This document shows, piece by piece, positions 45,701 through 53,893 of a stretch of 64,000 bases of DNA. How positions within the stretch are numbered: position 1 is the stretch's first letter; the number at the start of each line of letters is the position of its first letter. The translations under genes and the position numbers were made by a program. The notes beneath the pieces are model-generated. The model did not search any database. It was not told the origin of the DNA and saw only the letters and a program-made list of their open reading frames with translations. Source of the stretch: Clostridium lacusfryxellense (GTDB lineage: Bacteria > Bacillota > Clostridia > Clostridiales > Clostridiaceae); NCBI RefSeq assembly GCF_018861735.1, contig NZ_JAHLEB010000024.1, forward strand, positions 1 through 64,000. The letters run 5' to 3'.

Positions 45701-45925
45701 CTCAGCCTTTGGCATTATAGAAAATAACATACGCCTTGCTTTATCAATTCTAGCTTCATATATACATTTCTTCTTATTAATAGCATGTAGTTTTTTTACT
45801 CTTGTTCCTCCACCCCATAACCCCTTCATTAATAAATCCATTCTTTCATGTAGCTTATATACTTCCTCATTTGATTTTCTTCGCATCTCATCTCTTGCAT
45901 CTTCTGAAAGACATATTTCAAACAT
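42794..45925 (-). CDS. UvrD-type helicase fused to TPR-like and leucine-rich repeats, with RelE-like N-terminus
   Basis: A 1043-residue protein. Residues 1-75 (VKKLHAINKKKCIYEARIDK, ARRMLFSIMP) have the strand pattern of RelE/ParE toxins. Residues 175-640 are an SF1A helicase: Walker A GTAGSGKTT (about 196-204), Walker B ACDEVQDLTA, GDDHQ, QNFRS, EESKGLEF and LYVAITRAMK. Residues 650-840 carry TPR-like repeats (EAARCYDNAGLYRTAARLYG). From about residue 860 to the end come eight 22-residue leucine-rich repeats of internalin type (LNSIFIQKNNLKDVSPLKDL). The helicase probably acts on DNA or RNA, with the repeats as a sensor or partner surface. It is on the same strand as, and upstream of, the PRTase operon. 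Its own ribosome site AGGAGG is intact. I know no described protein with this full layout. Confidence 0.85.
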   Translation of the reverse strand: MFEICLSEDARDEMRRKSNEEVYKLHERMDLLMKGLWGGGTRVKKLHAINKKKCIYEARIDKARRMLFSIMPKAENSSSNKALIYIYHLGLEHDKVIRVAKSILGNDYTQELYEVEQCTDENIEKIIEHESKYYSNQYEIYTYLNNSKFYLMNEEDLIRVINKKELTKDEIIDFQLKLSQEQYELMIKPLPMLIAGTAGSGKTTVLIYKFISKPTEQKIYITYSEQLCRDAKELFVRLVRGLDDEENYLKNTKFTTFENFLAKNKEDEIQAIMTQDRFIFEYIKYARGNNLQKKFTPHMVWEEIRAVWKGSGNRYKVKITLNEYVAISSEEAPNFYNCRKEAYNIFLWYENYLKDNYMVDELDMINKYLSVDINTKPYYMVACDEVQDLTALHLIMLFSLAQYKEERLILVGDDHQIVNHSGFRWENVKNTFYNQLHNSKPKLYKLEQNFRSVGNIVRLANSINSLQEDLNELKYSVKSKQGVFDGDMPLICSDIEEKSLMESLYTMGPTQAILVKSILKQQELKEYFESKYKNSPLIFTIEESKGLEFQMVVLWELVCDKLEADKSWEKILRRENSGISINNIYKKFIRYETTLLYVAITRAMKNCIIYEGKKIPQLWKQDDINNKLKIVKEIGEIKLYANSKCDDIEWFNQGKKLLSKKLYRQAIQCFERIVDEKLINEGTLIKKECNALIEIESGNLENAAQIYVDIERIDEAARCYDNAGLYRTAARLYGSKIYGRKDMNIYHFYETKYFDSINDWSKSAVSCVSIKKYNEAAIRYERAGELEKAAEVYEHKLEDYDKAANYYLMAGEMQKAGRCNEKNRLEENLIKFEDFEVEKVVRKGIGNCNQPIYTWDVLGLTSLQIEQKGITSLEGVQALKNLNSIFIQKNNLKDVSPLKDLVNLRQIVILKNNIEDITPIYNLKQLEQLYIFENDIKDISGIDQLQNMKKLGFCDCKITNINELEQLINLKELLIDGNLVKDISVLHNHFELEKLYISNNLITSIRAVGKLKKLKVFHCGGNKIKNFKPLDKLNLEEVDTTST

Positions 45926-45981
45926 TTTTTCCTCCTACCACGAATAGTATTTTGCTTAATTACTAGAGTATAAACTACATA

Positions 45982-46499
45982 TCACTGTTTAAATATGTAT
46001 ACTCCGGTCATACCATTTGACACGTTTTCTTTTGCTTCTGACACCATATTTGTACACTTGTCCATATTTTCTTTGCTTAGTCCCTCTACCATTTTCAAAT
46101 TGTATTTTTGTAATAATTCTACATTTTCTTTGCTTAAATTTCGGGAATAAACTCCTGAAGTAGCTCCAAATGAACCTATTGTTGTTTTATATAACCCACT
46201 ATTGATCCATTCCATTATTTTATTAGACATCACTATATCATCATGTAATATATCGTATTGTTTTACATATTGCCCATTTATCTCTATTAAATCATAATCT
46301 ATTTTTAGCCTCTCTAATATTCTTAATATAAAATCTACTTCTTGAAATCTACAGTACGAAGGGTCATTATATCCTATTGAATTAAATTGCAAATTTTTAG
46401 TATCTTTTCCCCATTTTTTACTATTGCTACACTATATTCCTTCGTACATTTTGTCAATGTTTCACCTGCAAATAATATGCTAATATTTAATAATTTCAT
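45982..46499 (-). pseudogene. Unrecognised protein, frameshifted in an A run
   Basis: The open piece 45982-46392 (136 residues, with a TTG start lacking a good site) is only the 3' part. The frame restored by adding one A to the six-A run (46414-46419 as T on the plus strand) continues upstream as MKLLNISILFAGETLTKCTK, then EYSVAIVKKWGKDTKNLQF, from an ATG at 46499 with a GAGGTA site. The whole would be about 172 residues, with no membrane helix. The family is unknown. It lies just upstream of the helicase-LRR gene and may belong with it. Confidence 0.6.
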
Positions 46500-46831
46500 A
46501 TACCATTACCTCTATTCATATTTTATATATTTATTAATTATTCTTTATAATTAACTCTAAGTATTAACTCTAAGTTTTTATATACTTGCGCTTTAATAGA
46601 TTGTCTGTTGATTTTCTTGTTATTTAATCATTAATTAATTGTTTTAATATCAGTAAATTAATTACAAATCGTATTTTACTGTATAGAACCGTTATAAAGA
46701 AAAACTAATATTTATGCATTAAATAATCCATAAATACCAGTTACCGGTCAGTTGCTTTAAGACATTTGGAGGTTAAATGAACAAGCTATCTCTACTTTTC
46801 ATGATCCCCTATTTACAATTTGGGAATGAAA
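46500..46831. other. Intergenic stretch, possible small leader frame
   Basis: At 46777 a plus-strand ATG lies 3 bases after GGAGGT and opens 21 codons (MNKLSLLFMIPYLQF). The spacing is short and the peptide has no homologue I recognise. Nothing else is seen. Confidence 0.3.
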
Positions 46832-47077
46832 TTAAATATTAAATAATATAATAACCCCTGTAATACCACAAAAAATAGATAAAGCCTTATGGTCCCAAAC
46901 AAATTCTATGATCCTTTTCGCTTTAGTAATATTCAAAAATATATTACCCCACATAATAAATTCATCTACGTATGGGATAGGATCCGGCAAAAATATATTT
47001 ATAATAGCTAGGACGATTTTTGTTTTTAATGGAGCTGCTAGGAAAAATAATAGAACTATTATTGCAATTATAATCAT
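46832..47077 (-). CDS. Small membrane protein of 81 residues
   Basis: It begins with a hydrophobic helix (IIIAIIVLLFFLAAPLK), has a short loop of LPDPIPYVDEFIMWG and ends with a second helix (LSIFCGITGVIILF). The pattern resembles small YkvA/DUF-type membrane proteins, in which DPIPFIGYLDD precedes the last helix. That DPIP signature is visible here as DPIPYVDE. The function is unknown. AGAGAG precedes the ATG weakly. It diverges from the EcsC-like gene. Confidence 0.55.
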   Translation of the reverse strand: MIIIAIIVLLFFLAAPLKTKIVLAIINIFLPDPIPYVDEFIMWGNIFLNITKAKRIIEFVWDHKALSIFCGITGVIILFNI

Positions 47078-47374
47078 AATTTACTCTCTTTCACTATATA
47101 TAATTTAAGCTAAAAACAAAGTAATTTTAAACATATAATAATATATACTTTTACAATTATTAATATATAGCATTAGTTGTATATTATAGTATTATAATTA
47201 TACATAAAAATATATAATATTACCATATATTTCACAAATTTATTCATTCTACTATTTTTATTAATTTATTTCTTTTATTTACAAATATAAATAGTCAATT
47301 TCAAAAACATAGATTGTATTTTACCCCAATTAATGCCATAATAACATATAAAATGCATATAGGGGGATACAGAA

Positions 47375-48352
47375 ATGACTAATAATATTCAGGACTCAAG
47401 CAATTCATTTGAAGTTGCATTATCAACTGCCTTAAAACTACCAGGTGTCAAAGTTAATCGGAGAGAATTTCTATTAAAGACATTTGATAGCTATTCAAAT
47501 AATGTTGCAATTGACATTATAGATATATTAGAAAAAGGACCGGTTGAAGTAGGCGTAAGTATCAAGACATTAAACAAAATGGCATCAGATTTAATTCAAA
47601 AACGAACACTTCAAAGCACAGGTGTATCTTTCGCAGCAGGTCTACCTGGAGGCTTTGCTATGGCAGCTACTATACCAGCTGACACTCTACAATTTTTCGG
47701 AGTAACATTGAGAGTGGCTCAAGAATTAGCTTATATCTATGGCTATAAAGATATGTGGGATAATGAAGATTTAGATATTGAAAAGGTTAAAGGAGAACTA
47801 ACTTTATTTTTAGGTGTTATGTTTGGAGTGGGAGGATCAGCATCTGCAGTTAAGGTACTTTCATCAAGTATTTCAAAACAGCTTTTGAAAAAGTTACCTC
47901 AAAAGGCACTAACTAAAACAATTTATTATCCAATCATCAAGAAAACTGCAGCTCTTATTGGAGTAAAGATAACCAAGCAGACTTTTGCTAAAGGTGTTTC
48001 AAAAGTCATTCCAGTATTAGGTGGCATAATATCCGGTGGTCTTACATATGCATCTATGAAACCTATGGGAAATCGCTTAAGAGATACCCTAGCAGAATCT
48101 ATTGATTATACTGAAGAAGAGGCTAAGCGCGATATAGAAAGCATGTTTAATTCGGTAAATGTACCTTTTACAGAAGTAGCTTCTGACACTGAAGATAAAT
48201 CTACACAGAATAATGATAATTCTAACAACACAACTCCTTCATTTAGTGTTGCTGATGAGTTACTTAAATTTAAGAATTTATTAGATATTGGTGTTATTAC
48301 GCAAGAAGAATTTGATTTAAAAAAGAAACAACTGTTATATGGAGATAACTAA
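47375..48352 (+). CDS. EcsC-like protein with SHOCT tail
   Basis: A 325-residue protein. The middle (LPGGFAMAATIPADTLQFFG, then AQELAYIYGYKDMW) resembles the EcsC family, with glycine-alanine-rich hydrophobic stretches that may associate with membrane. The C-terminus (FKNLLDIGVITQEEFDLKKK) is a SHOCT domain, a short helical hairpin commonly seen as an oligomerisation tail. A variable acidic, Asn-rich linker (residues 270-295) joins them. EcsC was named for the ABC transporter operon in Bacillus, where its role is unclear. GGGGG precedes the start. It is monocistronic with a convergent terminator. Confidence 0.65.
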   Translation: MTNNIQDSSNSFEVALSTALKLPGVKVNRREFLLKTFDSYSNNVAIDIIDILEKGPVEVGVSIKTLNKMASDLIQKRTLQSTGVSFAAGLPGGFAMAATIPADTLQFFGVTLRVAQELAYIYGYKDMWDNEDLDIEKVKGELTLFLGVMFGVGGSASAVKVLSSSISKQLLKKLPQKALTKTIYYPIIKKTAALIGVKITKQTFAKGVSKVIPVLGGIISGGLTYASMKPMGNRLRDTLAESIDYTEEEAKRDIESMFNSVNVPFTEVASDTEDKSTQNNDNSNNTTPSFSVADELLKFKNLLDIGVITQEEFDLKKKQLLYGDN

Positions 48353-48544
48353 ACGTATAAGATTTAATACATAAAGATACATATTAACTAATTTAACAAG
48401 TTTTCTTGTAAAGATGTGATTTTTGTTGAGACTTCACATTTAACCCTAGTTATCTGTACTTTGCATCAAATAGAAGGAGATACAGAACAGTTGAATAACT
48501 ATGCTCTGAAAGCTGTCTTAGATTACAAGGTTAGTTATACTTAA

Positions 48545-48589
48545 AAAGGAAAATCTATGCCAATATTAAATTAGCATAGATCTTCCTTT
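48545..48589. terminator. Convergent bidirectional terminator
   Basis: Arms AAAGGAAAATCTATGC and GCATAGATCTTCCTTT enclose a 13-base loop between the EcsC-like gene and the minus-strand TPR-like gene. Runs of A and T on either side fit termination in both directions. Confidence 0.7.
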
Positions 48590-48605
48590 ATCTTGATAAA
48601 ACTAT

Positions 48606-49097
48606 TTAAGATGGTATTTGGCCTCTAAATAAATAACTTTCTAACTGTTTCATATTATCATCTATAGATTTTACATGCTCGTCAATGAGCTGTTGAAGGG
48701 AAACAGTAGATATTCGTCCTAAATATATGTGGCTGTTATGATTAATAATATGGCAAACCTCCATAAAATCACTATCTAAACTAGGATGAATAGATGCCGC
48801 TGCTCCTACATACAATTGCGCTTTCTCATATTTTTTCATTGCAAATAAGGCTTGTGCTGTGTTAAGTAAACAACCTGCATATTGTTTTAACAATTGTAAC
48901 CAATATACGTTAATTGGTTGGGGTATATGGTCCCAGTTGGTTTTCGTAAACTCACCAAACAAGGTCAAGACATTTTCAAATATTATAAGTGCTTTCTCAT
49001 ATTCTTTTTTATTATAATATTTTATTGTAGTTTCTTGCAATATACGTTGTACCTTATAACAGTCTAAAAAATTATCCGTATCTATAATATCCCCCAA
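48606..49097 (-). CDS. TPR-like protein, possibly missing its start
   Basis: A 163-residue helical protein with two visible tetratricopeptide-like pairs (KYYNKKEYEKALIIFENVLT and LLNTAQALFAMKKYEKAQLY). The only start codon in the open frame is a TTG without a site. The frame continues upstream as VNAPQNNNFELYDLGDIIDT to a stop, with no ATG. The original start is therefore probably lost in the remnant-filled region upstream. The role is probably protein-protein contact. It sits next to a decayed nuclease gene. Confidence 0.55.
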   Translation of the reverse strand: MGDIIDTDNFLDCYKVQRILQETTIKYYNKKEYEKALIIFENVLTLFGEFTKTNWDHIPQPINVYWLQLLKQYAGCLLNTAQALFAMKKYEKAQLYVGAAASIHPSLDSDFMEVCHIINHNSHIYLGRISTVSLQQLIDEHVKSIDDNMKQLESYLFRGQIPS

Positions 49098-49192
49098 ATC
49101 ATATAACTCAAAATTATTATTTTGTGGGGCATTAACCTCACTTTTATCTTTGAATCTTTAATCTCTGTATTAAAATTTTCATAAGTTTTAAT

Positions 49193-49560
49193 TTAGGCGG
49201 CGCTTTTATTATTTTTTAATACTATGGCATCTCTGCAGGCATGCACAGTTTTTATAATCTCTTCGTTACGTTCCTATGCCACCATAACTATTCTGATACT
49301 CAATAGATGCATCTACCTTATACTTTGCGTCAAATACAAACTCATAAGCTCTATCACTACCACTTTTATCTATTAATAATATATTGTCAGGTTTTTGCGT
49401 GTTTTAATAGAGTTATAACTAATCTTATTAGAGGTAGTACCTCTATAATTACTTTCATATGAGTATTTCTATAGCAACCCACTTGTTGTAGTTTTACTTC
49501 TCATAAATTTTCCAACCCTCTAATTACTTTTGTACGGCTTAGATTACTAAGCATTATCTC
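49193..49560 (-). pseudogene. Remnant of a DUF2357/McrC-type nuclease gene
   Basis: Minus-strand pieces read KPDNILLIDKSGSDRAYEFV, then FDAKYKVDASIEYQNSYGG, a stop, and after a one-base shift NEEIIKTVHACRDAIVLKNN to the final stop at 49193. FDAKYK with a downstream RDAI helix is the PD-(D/E)xK core of the DUF2357 nuclease domain. Upstream pieces (YNKWVAIEI) match its WCFIKL-like part but carry many stops. Confidence 0.65.
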
Positions 49561-49911
49561 TTGGTTTAGTCCCTGGAAAATAACAAGAATGATTTGATTT
49601 CTATTATATTTTCAGTAAACATATATGACCTTGTACGGTAGTTTTGCAGTAGAATTCTTAATTTAATCACGAAAACTTTTTAACTATAGTAATTTTGTAA
49701 CTAGATATGAAATCTGTAATTAGCTTAGTTCATTGATATATAACGATTTATCTTTAATTTAATTAAAGCATTACAAATTTATCATAGGAGTATATATACT
49801 TTATTATAGTTTTAAATTTAATTCTCACTTATACAAGGATATTTTTATACTTCTATTAATAGACTTTTGTTTTTTTGTAATATATATTATATTTATCTTC
49901 TAAGGTATATA

Positions 49912-50280
49912 TCTTTTGGTTTGTGAGAATTACAAACTGGGTAATAAAATGTAAATTCCTCTCCACTTTCATTTGTACATACCCTTAAAATTGATATAAT
50001 ATATTTTCTTAGTATCTCATCCTTAATAATCACGTTCTAATTTTACTTTATTATTAAAAATGCTCATAAAAGACTTATTAGCTTGTCTTAACAGATAAGT
50101 TAATAAGTCTTATTACAGAATCATATTTTTCTCTAACAGAGTATAGTACTTCTATAAAGTTATATTCTATGAATTACTATGCTATTTAATATCCATTCAT
50201 ATGTTTTGAGACTGAAAATCAAACTCTTTGAATATATTTCCTGCAGTTTCAGTCGACGGCCTTTTAGCCTTCTCTAATTT
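49912..50280 (-). pseudogene. Further decayed coding fragments
   Basis: Three short coding-like frames on the minus strand: IKDEILRKYIISILRVCTNE with SGEEFTFYYPVCNSHKPKD (about 49912-50045), YSVREKYDSVIRLINLSVK (about 50090-50160) and DENPLEKLEKAKRPSTETAG with NIFKEFDFQSQN (about 50200-50300). Each ends in stops. They probably come from the same or adjacent lost genes as the DUF2357 remnant. Confidence 0.5.
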
Positions 50281-50385
50281 TTCTAATGGGTTTTCATCAT
50301 TTCACTTTTCTATATAACTTTATCTATCATAAATAAATTAAATGTACTATTTCCACTTAGATTCCAAGTATATTCCTTTTTTCAG

Positions 50386-50434
50386 GTGGCTGCCCAGACC
50401 ACATAGGAGGCAACTGGAAGTTAGGTCAATGCTA
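50386..50434. repeat. Paired hairpin motif, copy 1
   Basis: The plus strand contains CCCAGACC, then GGAGGCAACTGGAAGTTA. A similar block, CCAGACCCCATCGGAGG and TGGTTGGAAGTTA, is at 52722-52766. Both can fold as CCAG or CTTCCA arms around a GGAGG loop. Identity is over about 30 scattered bases. Confidence 0.4.
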
Positions 50435-50450
50435 AGAATACCCAATAATC

Positions 50451-50528
50451 CTATGCTGCAATAATTCTTTCAATTTGAGTTTGCGGAGAAATATCTCCAT
50501 ATCCTACAGTTGATATGGTAGTGGTCAT
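50451..50528 (-). pseudogene. Ion-channel selectivity-filter fragment
   Basis: A 25-codon open frame reads TTTISTVGYGDISPQTQIER and IIAA before a stop. TVGYGD is the potassium-channel selectivity filter. The sequence downstream, in another frame, continues with a hydrophobic IGLLGILSIDL. No full channel gene exists here. Confidence 0.6.
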
Positions 50529-50606
50529 TTATGTTTGCTAATTCTTTTCTACATATTTCTTTGATTCCACCTTTTAAGATTGTTTTCCCATCATCCCATT
50601 TTCAAA

Positions 50607-50748
50607 TTACTTAATTAAATCAGTTTCATAAAATTTATCAACAAAGAAAAACCTATGATTAACTTCTATGTTGTAACCAAATTCTATATAGGCTTCCTTA
50701 ATTAATAGGATTAGACTATTGTTTTGTTCATCTGTTGGTTTTCCGATT
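50607..50748 (-). pseudogene. Decayed coding fragment upstream of the channel filter
   Basis: A 46-codon frame without ATG reads KPTDEQNNSLILLIKEAYIE, FGYNIEVNHRFFFVDKFYE and then a stop, resuming as FENGMMGKQ. The sequence looks coding, but the family is not recognised. It is about 80 bases from the channel filter and could have belonged to the same gene. Confidence 0.45.
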
Positions 50749-51028
50749 TAAATTGAATGAACCTTTAATACATTATAAAATGTATAGATATTTGAAATAA
50801 AACTATATGATCATTGACAGACTGAACGAAAACTATCAATATTTGTACATTTGTGGATATTATAATGAGATAAGATTTTGAAAAATACAAAAATAAGCCA
50901 TAATTAATATAACCCCCAATTTTGATATTAAAAGAATAACAACCAAAGTAATGGGTTATATCTGATTTCATAAAAAAACACCAATGCTAAGAGGCTTTCT
51001 GACTAACTTGAGTATTTTCTCATATGAG

Positions 51029-51601
51029 CTATTTTTTTACATATGTAATAATAAATGAATCTTCTTTTTCATTGAATTTTACGAGTAAATTAGAAATTAG
51101 TTCTTTATTTCGCTTTTTATCTTCTTGTTGTAACTCATTAATAAGCCTATTTTCAATTATAATCTTTTGCTCGTTAATAACTTTTCCTTCTTCAGCAGGT
51201 GTGAAATTATTCCAAGTACCTTCTTTACCTTCCCAGTCACCTTTTCTGTTGATTTCATGTTCTAGAACAGAAGGCTCTGATAAGACAATTGAGAATATAT
51301 TTGATTCCTTCTTAACTGATTTAATTTTGCAGCCAACTTTAATTTTCCCCATAAACTTTGCGTATTTTATTGATGGATTTAAACCAACGACCCATGTTTT
51401 TCTTCTAGTAATATAATCTTCATAATCATATTCAACGCTACAAACATATATAGAATCCTCAATCATTTTTAAAATATTAACATTGGTTTTTTGTGTTTGT
51501 TCTAATGCATCACTTTTAACACTTTTAAATAATGAATCTATTTTATATCCAAATACACAAATAGCTAAAACTAAAACTACTATTAAAATTTTTCGCTTCA
51601 T
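51029..51601 (-). CDS. DUF4230-like membrane-anchored protein (second of two)
   Basis: A 190-residue protein with one N-terminal helix (KILIVVLVLAICVFGYKI) and an outside part with alternating strands (YVCSVEYDYEDYITRRKTWV, GKIKVGCKIKSVKK) and a helical C-terminus. The pattern, a VxxxEY start then a GxIxxGxxI strand, is that of DUF4230. The family's function is unknown. Its start overlaps the stop of the upstream DUF4230-like gene (TAATG), so the two act as a pair. Confidence 0.6.
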   Translation of the reverse strand: MKRKILIVVLVLAICVFGYKIDSLFKSVKSDALEQTQKTNVNILKMIEDSIYVCSVEYDYEDYITRRKTWVVGLNPSIKYAKFMGKIKVGCKIKSVKKESNIFSIVLSEPSVLEHEINRKGDWEGKEGTWNNFTPAEEGKVINEQKIIIENRLINELQQEDKKRNKELISNLLVKFNEKEDSFIITYVKK

Positions 51602-52407
51602 TATTTTCTCTCCCCCTCTAATGTAATAGATGAGATTTTTAATCCTAATGCTTCTATAATAGGCTTTAATTTTACTTCCAAATTATCAAAAGCCATTTTT
51701 TCATATTCTATTTTATTTTTATCAAGTTCCTTATTTATAAAGATTTTTGCTATGTCTTCAATTTCACCAATTTTAAAGTCATATCCTGGAGTAACAATGC
51801 TATTGCTTGAAGTAAGAATTTCAACTCCAGGATAATCTTCTGGTGCCATATCTTTAATATACTTGGTGTCAGTATATAAATTTGTCTTGATTTCAGGTTT
51901 TTTAATCTCAATGTTAACAGTACCATTACTATTTTGTATAACTTTATAATTATTTAAATCAAAAAAGACGTTTACATCGTATCGGATAATAAGCTCTGCA
52001 TCTCGTGTATCATCTTTATAATGATAGAAATCTGCCTTGTTTATTTTCAATACACGCAATTCATTTATTGGTTTATATTGTCCAAGGGCATATACTGAAG
52101 TCTGGTTCTGTGGTAAGGCGTTGACAAGTATATTTGCTGCATTTTCTTTATATTTATAGGCATAAAAGCATATACTTCCAGTTATTGCACACACAATCAT
52201 AAGAACAATTAAAATATTGTTTAGTATTTTTGATTCAATTTTTCTACCAATTTTACCTTTACGTTCTCTTTTCGGAAAAAACATTGTAGCCTTAAAAGAA
52301 GAAGTTGCAGTCGCAGCTACCTCCTCCCTTGCCAAACATACCTCGCATTCTACATTTTTGTTTTTAGGTATACCACACTTATTACATATTTCCCCCATTT
52401 TATCCAT
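51601..52407 (-). CDS. Zinc-ribbon and membrane protein, DUF4230-like partner
   Basis: A 268-residue protein. The N-terminus has a small zinc ribbon (CNKCGIPKNKNVECEVC), then a basic region and one membrane helix (ILIVLMIVCAITGSICFYAY). The large outer domain (strands VFFDLNNYKVIQ, NGTVNIEIKKPEI, a helical end) resembles DUF4230. Zinc ribbon and membrane helix suggest a membrane-tethered sensor that faces the cytosol with the ribbon. It is co-transcribed and overlapping with the 190-residue partner. AAGGAG precedes the start. Confidence 0.6.
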   Translation of the reverse strand: MDKMGEICNKCGIPKNKNVECEVCLAREEVAATATSSFKATMFFPKRERKGKIGRKIESKILNNILIVLMIVCAITGSICFYAYKYKENAANILVNALPQNQTSVYALGQYKPINELRVLKINKADFYHYKDDTRDAELIIRYDVNVFFDLNNYKVIQNSNGTVNIEIKKPEIKTNLYTDTKYIKDMAPEDYPGVEILTSSNSIVTPGYDFKIGEIEDIAKIFINKELDKNKIEYEKMAFDNLEVKLKPIIEALGLKISSITLEGERK

Positions 52408-52928
52408 TACATTATCTCCTTTATATCTAAACTCAACGTTTTCCTATGTTATTATAATCATCAGTAATTCCAGACCTTTTATTAATTTCTATTTATTTAC
52501 TATACTCCTGCTTAATTGTAACTCTTCAATTACACTACATGTATTATAATTTCCAAACACATTTTCAATTAGAGCATATATCACATAGCTTATTTGTACA
52601 CAAATGTAAAAATAATTACTGTAGGTGTATTGTAGAAGAAGGAACGACTGAGTTTGCTACCAATTAATTTTTCTATATGGATATAATGTAAACACTTTTA
52701 AGTTTTATGAATTTCAATTCGTCTTCCAGACCCCATCGGAGGTGGTTGGAAGTTAACTTTTTGCTAATATATTTTATATTATACATAAAAGTACAGCATT
52801 TTACCATATTTTTAATAATATTATTTTTTATCCCTTAAATGTAATTTATAATTAGCATAACCTTTATTTGTAGACATAAATCAGCAGTAATTTCATAAGT
52901 ATTGAGTGTACTTACAACATAATTCAAG
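52408..52928. other. Intergenic stretch, one hairpin motif
   Basis: About 520 bases. The only structure is the hairpin motif at 52722-52766: CTTCCAGACCCC, ATC, GGAGGTGGTTGGAAG. It lies between the diguanylate cyclase 3' end and the DUF4230 operon. No open frame of note. Confidence 0.45.
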
Positions 52929-53522
52929 TTATTTCTTCCCTCTCTTACTAACATACATCCCCTCATCTGCTAACCTTATTAAATCACTAGCTGACATTTT
53001 ATTATTGGAGTTGTATTCAGAAAAACCACAGCTGAGACCTATACAATAATTACTAAAATTATTCCCCTTCAATTCATCAACCTTCCTACATATTCTTGAA
53101 CAAATTGTCTTTGCCTCCTCTATTGTAGTGTTTGGAAAGATAATTACAAATTCGTCACCACCTATTCTAAATACAGTGTCGACTTTTCTTATATTCAATC
53201 TGAGAATATTGCCAATATTCTTTAGTAACTCGTCCCCCTGATTATGACCAAAAGAATCGTTTATTTTTTTGAAATCATCAATATCGGCGAAACATATTAT
53301 AAAATTTTCCCTTTGCCTAGCTGCTTCATATAGTGTTGTCTCTAAAATATTAAGCCCAGCTCTTCTGTTTAATACTCCAGTGACGTTATCCATACATGCC
53401 TGATAGTTCAGCTCAATTTTCATTAATTTAAGTTCCTGTATAAGCTTATCTTTTTCCTCTATTATTTCTATAAGTCTTTCCTTCCCAACTTCCTTGTAGT
53501 TCATAATCTTTCGCTCCCCCAC
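52929..53522 (-). CDS. GGDEF diguanylate cyclase
   Basis: A 197-residue cytosolic enzyme making cyclic di-GMP from two GTP. The intact active-site motif GGDEF sits at about residue 122. An RKVD (RxxD) inhibitory site lies five residues before it, so product feedback is expected. The first 35 residues are a coiled coil (KDKLIQELKLMKIELNYQA) that would dimerise the enzyme. Length is that of a minimal GGDEF domain plus coil. No sensor domain, so activation must come through the coil or a partner. Several possible sites precede the ATG. It is a single gene. Confidence 0.92.
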   Translation of the reverse strand: MGERKIMNYKEVGKERLIEIIEEKDKLIQELKLMKIELNYQACMDNVTGVLNRRAGLNILETTLYEAARQRENFIICFADIDDFKKINDSFGHNQGDELLKNIGNILRLNIRKVDTVFRIGGDEFVIIFPNTTIEEAKTICSRICRKVDELKGNNFSNYCIGLSCGFSEYNSNNKMSASDLIRLADEGMYVSKRGKK

Positions 53523-53655
53523 ATTGATCTCTAAAGAATTAACAATACACTTCTATCTAATAATATAATTGTACAACTCAGCAGCTATTAAAAATTTCCT
53601 TCCCCAAATATTTTATTTAAATAAGATACTCTCATAAAAAATATGCAAAAATAAA

Positions 53656-53677
53656 CTCCACATCAACAGATGCAGAG
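53656..53677 (-). terminator. Terminator after the WYL remnant
   Basis: Arms CTCCACATC/GATGCAGAG with a 4-base loop, followed on the minus strand by TTTATTTTTG. Confidence 0.5.
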
Positions 53678-53741
53678 CTTTGTTCTTTTATTTAGATTTT
53701 CATGGATTGATGATGGGTTTTATTGTTTAATGAAAATTTAT

Positions 53742-53893
53742 TTATGTACCATAAACCTTATTCATATCTCTTATACTGTCTATAATTTCTTCCCTAAACT
53801 TTACTGGTTCTATAATTTCTGCATCAGCACCAAAGCCCATAATCCATAGTTTTATGCCATATGTACCATTACAAATAAACTCATCTCTTGCCT
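53742..53893 (-). pseudogene. C-terminal tail of a WYL-domain regulator
   Basis: A 50-codon frame without start reads ARDEFICNGTYGIKLWIMGF, GADAEIIEPVKFREEIIDSI and ends at a stop. The WIMGFGADAEIIEP stretch is typical of the C-terminal end of WYL/YafY-type transcription factors. It joins the end of another gene with no start of its own. Confidence 0.6.

Noticed and set aside
50386-50434. Cobalamin or cyclic di-GMP riboswitch
   Set aside because: The conserved boxes of those classes are missing. The block shares only a GGAGG-loop hairpin with 52722-52766.
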